From the NCBI GenBank assembly GCA_019429445.1, contig JAHYIW010000022.1, positions 1 through 60,019 of the forward strand: a stretch of 60,019 nt of DNA, given 5' to 3'. A program made the position numbers and the translations under genes. The notes under the pieces were generated by a model that ran no database searches, was not told the DNA's origin, and was given only the letters and a program-made list of their open reading frames with translations. Within the stretch, counting starts at the first letter, position 1, and every line of letters begins with the position of its first letter. This DNA is from Desulfuromonadaceae bacterium. Lineage in GTDB: Bacteria > Desulfobacterota > Desulfuromonadia > Desulfuromonadales > JAHYIW01. This document shows positions 53,860 through 60,019 of this stretch, piece by piece.

Positions 53860-54471
53860 ATGAAAAGAAAATTATCTGTGGTTGCCTTGATCTTTGTTGG
53901 GCTGCTGTCTTTTATCTGTCTCGGAGTGACCGAGCCGGTGCAGGCGGCGAAAGAAAAATATTTTGATCGCTCCGGTCGGCTGATCGTCACAGAGCAGCCG
54001 GCTGCAGATCTGTTACGGGTCTACGATACGAAAAACAGAGAACCCGAAAAGACCTTTCCGGTTCCGGCGCTGCCTTTTTCGGAGGGGATCTTTCCCTGCA
54101 GCGACTGTCATTCGGGCATGGAGCCGAATCTGCAGCGCCGGGAACTTGAAGATATGCACACCGATATCATCCTGAATCACGCTGAAGGGCAGCGCTGGTG
54201 TCTAGATTGCCATAATCCGAACGATCGCGATGTACTGCGGTTGGTTAATGGTGAGACCGTTCCTTTTGAAGAGTCTTACCTCCTCTGTGGGCAGTGCCAC
54301 GGTGATAAGTTGCGTGACTGGAAGGTTGGGATACACGGAAAGCGAACCGGGTACTGGAACGGTGACAAGACTTTTCTGCTTTGCGTTCATTGTCACAATC
54401 CACATGACCCAAGTTTCAAACCTTTAAGGCCCCTCCCGCCGCCAGTGCGGCCAGGAGAAGAGCGGCACTAA
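53860..54471 (+). CDS. periplasmic tetraheme c-type cytochrome, module 1
   Basis: About 203 residues with a signal peptide (MKRKLSVVALIFVGLLSFIC, cleavage near 30) and four heme sites: CSDCH (80-84), CLDCH (114-118), CGQCH (143-147) and CVHCH (175-179). The C-terminus is proline-rich. It would pass electrons between the NrfD/FeS complex and periplasmic acceptors. ATG 53860 with GAGGA is preferred over the upstream ATG at 53812. Followed after 30 bases by the FeS gene. Confidence 0.87.
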   Translation: MKRKLSVVALIFVGLLSFICLGVTEPVQAAKEKYFDRSGRLIVTEQPAADLLRVYDTKNREPEKTFPVPALPFSEGIFPCSDCHSGMEPNLQRRELEDMHTDIILNHAEGQRWCLDCHNPNDRDVLRLVNGETVPFEESYLLCGQCHGDKLRDWKVGIHGKRTGYWNGDKTFLLCVHCHNPHDPSFKPLRPLPPPVRPGEERH

Positions 54472-54501
54472 TTACCAGCAGTTTATTAGGGAGATAGACC
54501 T

Positions 54502-55428
54502 ATGGCGGATCATAAAGAATGCAAGCACAGCCCTGTTGAAATCACCCGGAGAGAGGCCCTGCATGGCATGGTAGCAGGCCTTGGTGTCTTGGCGATGCCG
54601 GCCAGCGATGCGTCGGCTTCGGTCTGGGAAGCGTTTTTTCAAAAACACTTTCGCGAACTTAGCAAAGAAGAGCTGACGCAGACGCTGGCGCGCTTGAGTT
54701 CTGAATACAGCGAAGAGTTCGGCAAGGAGATCACGGTCAAAGCGACTCCGGCAATCGAAGGCGTCAAATACGGCTATGGCCTGGACTTGTCCCGTTGTAT
54801 CGGCTGTCGGCGCTGCGTTTATGCCTGCGTTGGCGAAAACAACCAGTCCCACGATCCCCAGATCCACTGGATTCGAGTGGTGCAGCTTAATAAAGAAAAA
54901 GGCACCTCGCTGGAATATGCCGAGCATTATTACAACCCAGAGCTGGTTCCGGAAAAGGGGCATTTCTATATGCCGATCCAGTGTCAGCAGTGCGAAAATC
55001 CGCCATGTACCAAGGTCTGCCCGGTTCAGGCGACCTGGAAGGAGAAGGACGGAATCGTTGTCGTTGACTATAACTGGTGCATCGGTTGTCGCTACTGTAT
55101 GGCCGCCTGCCCTTATGGCGCTCGTCACTTTAACTGGACCAAGGGGCAGCTGCCGGCTGAAAACATGAATACCGATACGCATTATCTGGGCAATCGGCCG
55201 CGGCCGAAGGGGGTGGTGGAAAAGTGTACCTTCTGTATTCAGCGGACGCGCGAGCAGCCTGGACGCTATCCGGCCTGCGAGGAAATCTGCCCGGTCGGCG
55301 CACGCAAGTTCGGCAATCTGCTCGATCCGAATGGCGAGCTGCGCTACCTGATTGAAAATAAGCGTGTTTTTATCCTTAAGGAAGAGCTGAATACGCAGCC
55401 GAAATTTTACTATTTCTATGCGACCTAA
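54502..55428 (+). CDS. Tat-exported 4x[4Fe-4S] electron-transfer protein, module 1
   Basis: A 308-residue DmsB/HybA/NrfC-type protein. The Tat signal has RR at 16-17 (ITRREALHGMVAG). Ferredoxin-like clusters are bound by CIGCRRCVYAC, CQQCENPPCTKVC, CIGCRYCMAAC and CTFCIQRTREQPGRYPACEEIC, four [4Fe-4S] sites. Links the NrfD quinone site to cytochromes or a catalytic subunit. Stop lies 17 bases before nrfD. Confidence 0.9.
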   Translation: MADHKECKHSPVEITRREALHGMVAGLGVLAMPASDASASVWEAFFQKHFRELSKEELTQTLARLSSEYSEEFGKEITVKATPAIEGVKYGYGLDLSRCIGCRRCVYACVGENNQSHDPQIHWIRVVQLNKEKGTSLEYAEHYYNPELVPEKGHFYMPIQCQQCENPPCTKVCPVQATWKEKDGIVVVDYNWCIGCRYCMAACPYGARHFNWTKGQLPAENMNTDTHYLGNRPRPKGVVEKCTFCIQRTREQPGRYPACEEICPVGARKFGNLLDPNGELRYLIENKRVFILKEELNTQPKFYYFYAT

Positions 55429-55445
55429 CGTATTGGAGTGATGTT

Positions 55446-56738
55446 ATGAGAAATATCTGGTCGTTTTTTATGGGCACTTTGCTGTTGGTGAGTAAGGGGA
55501 GCAAGGCCTACTACATTTGGGTGGCTACGCTGCTGACGATCGCTGGATTCGGGGTTATGGGTTATCTGTATCAGCTCGACCAGGGGCTAGTTGTGACTTC
55601 GATGAAGGATCAGGTGTCCTGGGGTTTCTATATCTCAAACTTCACCTTTCTGGTCGGTGTCGCTGCAGCCGCGGTACTGCTGGTCATCCCGGCGTACGTT
55701 TACCATTGGAAACCGATTAAAGAGATCGCGGTGCTCGGTGAATTGCTAGCCATCTCGGCAATCTGCATGTGTCTGATGTTTGTCACCGCCGACATCGGCC
55801 GACCGGACCGCTTCTGGCATCTGATTCCCAAGATTGGTCTGCTGAACTTCCCGCAGTCGCTGTTGGCCTGGGATGTGGTGGTTCTAAATATTTACCTGAT
55901 CATCAACCTGACCATCGCTGTTTATATTCTTTATGAGACCTATTATAAGCGGACGCCGAACAAGAACTTTCTTACCCCGCTGCTGCTGCTGTCGATTCCG
56001 GCCGCAATCTCAATCCACACGGTCACCGCGTTTCTTTACAATGGCCTGGGCGCGCGCCCGTTTTGGAACGCCTCAATTTTAGCGCCACGCTTTCTGGCGT
56101 CGGCCTTTTGTTCCGGGCCGGCATTTATGATCCTCCTCTTTCTGCTGATCCGTAATTACACCAAGTTCAAGATCAAGGACGAAGCGATTCACAAGGTCGC
56201 CGAACTGATCGCCTATGCCATGTTTGTCAACCTGCTGCTGTTTGGTGCTGAAGTTTTTAAAGAATATTATACCGACAATGTCCATCTGGCACCTTTACAA
56301 TACTTGTTGCAGGGGTATCACGGGCATAGCGCCCTGGTTCCCTGGATCTGGACGGCGTTGATCTTTAACGTCACGGCCTTTTTCATCTTTCTGATTCCGG
56401 AATCGCGGAAAAACCCTGTCACGCTGGTTCTTGGTTGCATCATGATTTTTGTCGGTGTCTACATTGAAAAGGGGATGGGTCTGGTTATTCCAGGGTTTAT
56501 TCCGGATGTCCTGCACGAAATCTACGAGTACTCACCGAGTTATATTGAGATCATCGTCAGTATGGGAATCTGGTCGCTAGGAATGCTGATTTTTACATTG
56601 CTGCTACGCGTCGGTATTCCGATCCTGAACGGCGATTTTCACGTTGCCGCGGATGGTGTTGGGTCGCATATTGGCGATCAACTGTTTTTCGTCGGTAAGC
56701 AGAACCAGGAAGAAGAGAAAGAGGCGGCGCACGATTAG
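55446..56738 (+). CDS. NrfD/PsrC-family quinone-interacting membrane protein, module 1
   Basis: A 430-residue integral membrane protein with about ten helices, the NrfD-superfamily fold (HybB-like): first helices with SWGFYISNFTFLVGVAAAA, a GRPDRFWHL loop and a late helix EIIVSMGIWSLGMLIFTLLL. Handles quinol oxidation or quinone reduction and may contribute to proton translocation. Acidic C-terminal tail. Confidence 0.88.
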   Translation: MRNIWSFFMGTLLLVSKGSKAYYIWVATLLTIAGFGVMGYLYQLDQGLVVTSMKDQVSWGFYISNFTFLVGVAAAAVLLVIPAYVYHWKPIKEIAVLGELLAISAICMCLMFVTADIGRPDRFWHLIPKIGLLNFPQSLLAWDVVVLNIYLIINLTIAVYILYETYYKRTPNKNFLTPLLLLSIPAAISIHTVTAFLYNGLGARPFWNASILAPRFLASAFCSGPAFMILLFLLIRNYTKFKIKDEAIHKVAELIAYAMFVNLLLFGAEVFKEYYTDNVHLAPLQYLLQGYHGHSALVPWIWTALIFNVTAFFIFLIPESRKNPVTLVLGCIMIFVGVYIEKGMGLVIPGFIPDVLHEIYEYSPSYIEIIVSMGIWSLGMLIFTLLLRVGIPILNGDFHVAADGVGSHIGDQLFFVGKQNQEEEKEAAHD

Positions 56739-57062
56739 TCTTCTTGTGATGCTCGGGAAAATGACCGAATAGCGACTTTAATTTTATTAATTAATCATAT
56801 GAGCGACGTAAAAACTGAAAAAACTAAAATATCTATATTTAACAGGATGTTATGCGAGTATAAATTTGGAGCGAACAGTGTTTTAAGGATTGACAGTAAA
56901 AAAATAAAATACTATTTTACTGCGCGCTAGGGATTTCGCTGACTCGTTTTCCGTGAAATAGCTGATCTAGAGCGTTGAGCCCAGCCCCTCGTTTGAAATC
57001 TAAATTTGCCAACAGTTCGACAATAAAATCAGTTTGCGTCTATTAGCAGGAAGGGAAAAATA
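56739..57062. other. AT-rich intergenic region between the two modules
   Basis: 324 bases without a gene. Carries a promoter (56890-56918) and AGGAAGG before the second cytochrome. No riboswitch or terminator hairpin is obvious after the first NrfD gene. Confidence 0.6.
56890..56918 (+). promoter_or_regulatory. sigma70 promoter of electron-transfer module 2
   Basis: Perfect -35 TTGACA (56890-56895), 17-base A-rich spacer, -10 TATTTT (56913-56918), about 145 bases upstream of the GTG start. Confidence 0.65.
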
Positions 57063-57551
57063 GTGAAAAGTCATGTTTGGCGACCGCTCTTTGTGGTCAT
57101 CGTTCTGCTGGTCGTAATCCTGGTGTTTCGTCTTTTCTATGTTCCGAACGATTTCCAGTCGGGTGAATATGGTTTCATGTACTCATTCCATCGCGCTTCC
57201 AACGAAGGTGAATGGAAAGCAATGCCGGTGAAATACAGAGATACCGGTAAGACCAATATGCACGAGTACTGCGGTGAGTGTCACGGTGATGAGGTTAAGG
57301 TTCGCAACGAAGACCTCCACGGCATTATCGCTTGTGAAAACTGCCATGGTCCAGCTTACAATCACCCGGAAGATCCGGAAAAGCTGGTGATTGATCGCAG
57401 TCGCGGGCTTTGTCTGCGTTGCCACACCGATCTGCCATATACCACCAGTGAACGAAAGCGGATCCCCGGCATTGACCCGAAAGAGCACAACGTTGATGAA
57501 GAATGTGTGAGCTGCCACAATCCGCACAATCCGCGATTGGAGGAGATGTAA
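57063..57551 (+). CDS. membrane-anchored tetraheme c-type cytochrome, module 2
   Basis: A 162-residue protein with an uncleaved-looking N-terminal membrane anchor (about 8-24) and four heme sites: CGECH (70-74), CENCH (91-95), CLRCH (117-121) and CVSCH (148-152). Shorter than its module 1 counterpart. GTG start behind AGGAAGG. It is followed after 2 bases by the FeS gene. Confidence 0.87.
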   Translation: MKSHVWRPLFVVIVLLVVILVFRLFYVPNDFQSGEYGFMYSFHRASNEGEWKAMPVKYRDTGKTNMHEYCGECHGDEVKVRNEDLHGIIACENCHGPAYNHPEDPEKLVIDRSRGLCLRCHTDLPYTTSERKRIPGIDPKEHNVDEECVSCHNPHNPRLEEM

Positions 57552-57553
57552 TA

Positions 57554-58327
57554 ATGAAACGGCGTGATTTTCTGAAAAAAACGATCATGGTTGTGGCTGG
57601 CGCCTCTGTCCCGCTCTCGGCTCTTGATCTTGTCGACCCGAAGGAAGTTCTGGCGGCAAATCCAGACATCCACTGGGCCTTTCTGATTGATACCCACAAA
57701 TGTGTCGGTTGCGGTTTCTGTGTCAAGGCCTGTAAAACTGAAAACGATATTCCCTTCGATGCCAAGGTCACCCGAACCTGGGTTGAGCGCTACGTCTATA
57801 CCAAGGATGACCGTCGTTACGTCGACAGTCCCGACGGTGCTCTGTACGGTTATACCGAATCACGGATCGACCTCGGTCAGGGTAACTTCAAAGAGATCGA
57901 TCCAGCGAATGTCGGTAAAGCTTTCTTCGTGCCGAAGCTTTGTAATCACTGCGAAACACCTCCTTGTACCCAGGTCTGTCCGGTTGGTGCCACCTATAAA
58001 ACTGACGACGGCGTGGTGCTGGTTGACCGTTCCTGGTGTATCGGCTGCGGTTACTGCATCATGGCCTGCCCGTACGGTGCGCGCTTCTTCCATCCGGTAG
58101 AAAAGGTTGCTGACAAGTGTACCTTCTGTTATCACCGCATCACCAAAGGGCTGGAGACGGCCTGCGTCAACGCCTGTCCTTTTGGTGCCCGTGAAATGTG
58201 CAACATTAGGGATATTAATGAACCGACGACTAAGATCATCATGAATCAGCGGGTCGGGGTACTTAAAGACGAATTCGGGACCAGGCCACAGGCCTTCTAT
58301 ATTGGTCTGGCACAGGAGGTGCGTTAA
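57554..58327 (+). CDS. Tat-exported 4x[4Fe-4S] electron-transfer protein, module 2
   Basis: About 257 residues; MKRRDFLKKTIMVVAG is a Tat signal (RR at 3-4). Four clusters: CVGCGFCVKAC, CNHCETPPCTQVC, CIGCGYCIMAC and CTFCYHRITKGLETACVNAC. Clear paralogue of the module 1 protein but without its 70-residue N-terminal extension. ATG 57554 has GGAG just upstream. Confidence 0.9.
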   Translation: MKRRDFLKKTIMVVAGASVPLSALDLVDPKEVLAANPDIHWAFLIDTHKCVGCGFCVKACKTENDIPFDAKVTRTWVERYVYTKDDRRYVDSPDGALYGYTESRIDLGQGNFKEIDPANVGKAFFVPKLCNHCETPPCTQVCPVGATYKTDDGVVLVDRSWCIGCGYCIMACPYGARFFHPVEKVADKCTFCYHRITKGLETACVNACPFGAREMCNIRDINEPTTKIIMNQRVGVLKDEFGTRPQAFYIGLAQEVR

Positions 58328-58329
58328 TC

Positions 58330-59625
58330 ATGCTTGAACAAGCCGCACATTTAGTTGTCCACGGCGAAGCCTGGACTGTCAAAGAGCTTTTCGTTCTGCC
58401 GAACGAGTATATTTACTGGTCGATCCAGATCGTCATGTACCCCTTCATGACCGGTCTGGTTGCCGGAGCATTCGTGCTCTCCTCGCTTTACCACGTGTTT
58501 CATGTTGAGAAGCTTAAGGAAATCGCGAAATTCTCACTGGTCTTCTCGTTCTCCCTGCTACCGGTGGCGATGATGCCATTGCTGCTGCATTTGCAGCAGC
58601 CGTTTCGTGGCATAAACGTCATGATGACACCGCATTTTACCTCGGCGATCGCGGCCTTCGGGATCGTTTTTACCACTTACGCTTGTATCGTCGCGACGGA
58701 ACTCTGGTTTGTCTACCGGGCCTATTTCGTCACGACTGCTCTGGAATTGAAGGCAAAGGCGAATAAGGGCGCCATCGACACGTTTCGCCAGCTGCTCTTC
58801 TCAGTGCTCACACTGGGCGCCTGGGACATCAGCAAGGAAGCGCAGCAAAAGGACCATAAGGCCTGCACAAAAATGGCCGCCATCGGTATCCCGGTCGCCT
58901 GTTTTTTGCACGGTTACGCCGGTTTCATCTTCGGTTCGGTCAAAGCTAACGCTCTCTGGATGACCCCGCTTATGCCGGTTATCTTCATCTGTTCGGCGGT
59001 TGTTTCCGGAATCGCGCTTTGCATTCTCTATTACGTTGTGGTTCAGGAAGCGCGCAAATTTATGGCGCGTCGCAAGCTGGCCCGTTGGGCGAAGGATCCA
59101 TCTGCGCCGACGGCTGAGCAGCTCGAAGGGGCCAAAAAAGAAGAGGTTGAGATAACCTCTAACTACCTGATGTACTTCATGATTGCTGCAATAACTTTGG
59201 AAATCCTGGACTTGATATTCCGTGGTTATACTCAAGTCAAGTCATGGGATATCCTGCGCGAAGTCATCATGGAGCGTGACTTTATCAAGATCTTCGTTCT
59301 CCAGTATGGGCTTGGAAACGCGCTACCCTTCCTGATGATGGTTCTGCCTGGGCGCAACGTCCGTCGTACCACCATCGCCTGTGCGCTGGTGTTGTTCGGC
59401 GTGTTCATGATGCGCTGGAACGTCGTTATCGGTGGCCAGGCATTCTCTTTGAGCTTCGCCGGATTCATGCACTATCATCTGCCGATCATCCCGCACGATA
59501 TGGAGACCTTCAAGGAGGGTTTGTTCGGCGCGCTGACGGTTATGACGACTCCGTTCGTGCTCTTCTATTTTCTCAACATGATTTTCCCGGCCTTTATGGT
59601 CGACAAGGAAGATGCCCAGCATTAG
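58330..59625 (+). CDS. NrfD/PsrC-family membrane protein, module 2
   Basis: A 431-residue multi-helix protein (about nine or ten segments) of the NrfD superfamily, with MYPFMTGLVAGAFVLSSLYHVF and LHGYAGFIFGSVKANALWMTPLMPVIFICSAVVSGIAL, the region around the predicted quinone pocket. It differs clearly from the module 1 homologue, with a long cytosolic loop (about 240-275). Last gene of the unit, followed by a terminator. Confidence 0.88.
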   Translation: MLEQAAHLVVHGEAWTVKELFVLPNEYIYWSIQIVMYPFMTGLVAGAFVLSSLYHVFHVEKLKEIAKFSLVFSFSLLPVAMMPLLLHLQQPFRGINVMMTPHFTSAIAAFGIVFTTYACIVATELWFVYRAYFVTTALELKAKANKGAIDTFRQLLFSVLTLGAWDISKEAQQKDHKACTKMAAIGIPVACFLHGYAGFIFGSVKANALWMTPLMPVIFICSAVVSGIALCILYYVVVQEARKFMARRKLARWAKDPSAPTAEQLEGAKKEEVEITSNYLMYFMIAAITLEILDLIFRGYTQVKSWDILREVIMERDFIKIFVLQYGLGNALPFLMMVLPGRNVRRTTIACALVLFGVFMMRWNVVIGGQAFSLSFAGFMHYHLPIIPHDMETFKEGLFGALTVMTTPFVLFYFLNMIFPAFMVDKEDAQH

Positions 59626-59655
59626 ACCCGCTAGCATTCGCTTCTGCACATTCAG

Positions 59656-59679
59656 CCCCCTGTTTTCAGGGGGTTTTTT
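59656..59679 (+). terminator. rho-independent terminator of electron-transfer module 2
   Basis: CCCCCTG/CAGGGGG stem with a TTTT loop, followed by T6, 30 bases after the NrfD stop. Confidence 0.88.
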
Positions 59680-59700
59680 CTTGCCGGATGGCCGGTGGAG

Positions 59701-59880
59701 TTATTCCTGAAAGAAAAGACCGGGGGAACTGTTCGACTGACGTCGCACAAGCCGTTTTTGATTGATCGTGTAGCCCTGCACTAGCCACTGGAGAAATTGG
59801 GTGCCGCGCGCGGACTTTAGACCGAGATGATGACATCGAGGCTGTAAAAAGCGACTGGTGTTCGGTTCGTAGCGGCAAGG
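59701..59880 (-). pseudogene. RhuM-family protein remnant
   Basis: Minus-strand frames give [11 protein letters not shown], then after an out-of-frame deletion near 59819, KSARGTQF and LVQGYTINQKRL. These match consecutive motifs of RhuM-family proteins (YxLDxIIsVGYRVxSxRGTQFR...GYTxNxxRL), with internal pieces missing. No start or full domain remains. RhuM genes are common in accessory islands. Confidence 0.6.
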
Positions 59881-59892
59881 CTTGCTGAGCGC

Positions 59893-60019
59893 TCACCTTT
59901 TTCTGGCGTCGGCAAGCCCGAAGCGCTGAAGCATGGTTTGTCGGGCTATTGGTCCAGACGAATCAACGATGAGCACAGAATCGTTTATAAAGTTGATGGC
60001 GCGGCTGTATTTATTGCTC
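59893..60019 (+). repeat. 127-bp exact repeat, copy 2 (truncated yoeB segment at the window end)
   Basis: Identical to 50151-50277 inside yoeB for all 127 bases up to the last base of the window. Upstream sequence is unrelated. Confidence 0.97.

Noticed and set aside
59666-59896. 76-codon open frame on the minus strand
   Set aside because: Different frame from the RhuM motifs and without family similarity; begins inside the toxin copy.

Overview
The window reads like a chromosomal contig of a Desulfuromonadales-type (Geobacter/Pelobacter/Desulfuromonas-like) deltaproteobacterium. The basis is the protein style, several small multiheme c-type cytochromes, NrfD-type quinone-interacting complexes, DUF512 radical SAM and ABC-F proteins, and moderate-GC base composition. 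No rRNA or species marker is present, so the genus is inferred.

Layout. 1-116: broken start of an ISL3-type transposase at the window edge. 343-6414: queuosine precursor genes (queF alone; yacG-queD-queE together) around an iron operon fur-feoB-small Cys protein-dtxR/feoA fusion-dnaQ-like exonuclease, with a clear sigma70 promoter and Fur box in front of fur. 6472-8982: wreck of a type I restriction-modification locus (an hsdM head fused to an hsdR body, then frameshifted) lying downstream of tRNA-Gly(CCC). It is bounded by an 11-bp direct repeat of the tRNA 3' end. 9076-15694: cca, an aminotransferase, an AEC carrier, a ZIP transporter, lrgAB and a TPR protein. 15691-23461: DUF512 radical SAM, hfq, miaA, mutL, an ExeA-type ATPase and a large acidic TPR protein. 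23624-30949: lptFG, ahcY with an ArsR-methyltransferase regulator, and three membrane proteins. 30986-31138: MITE-like element. 31162-40603: lepB-lepA, a transglutaminase, spermidine-synthase-like and YkgJ proteins, an ABC-F ATPase, a tetraheme cytochrome, a GreB-like factor, a VF530 protein and a DEAD-box helicase. 40758-44924: polar amino-acid ABC transporter (aapJQMP). 45136-49570: patatin, gltA-like oxidoreductase, lipoprotein cytochrome c and a YgjP-like metallopeptidase. 49674-51175: small accessory patch with two tandem toxin-antitoxin pairs and gene remnants. 51440-53251: large membrane protein. 53279-53441: second MITE-like element. 53860-59625: two consecutive modules, each tetraheme cytochrome c + Tat-exported 4x[4Fe-4S] protein + NrfD membrane protein. 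59701-60019: RhuM remnant and a 127-bp exact copy of yoeB internal sequence.

How it works together. Iron uptake appears under two metal regulators in one operon (Fur and a DtxR/FeoA protein). The cytochrome/FeS/NrfD modules look like quinol-linked periplasmic electron-transfer complexes and carry no catalytic subunit of their own. S-adenosylhomocysteine removal is coupled to a regulator with a methyltransferase-like sensor domain. Most of the window is ordinary core genome. The unusual material is in the tRNA-Gly relic, the MITEs, the toxin-antitoxin patch and the electron-transfer modules. The window most likely ends at an assembly break, because its last 127 bases duplicate an internal segment exactly.
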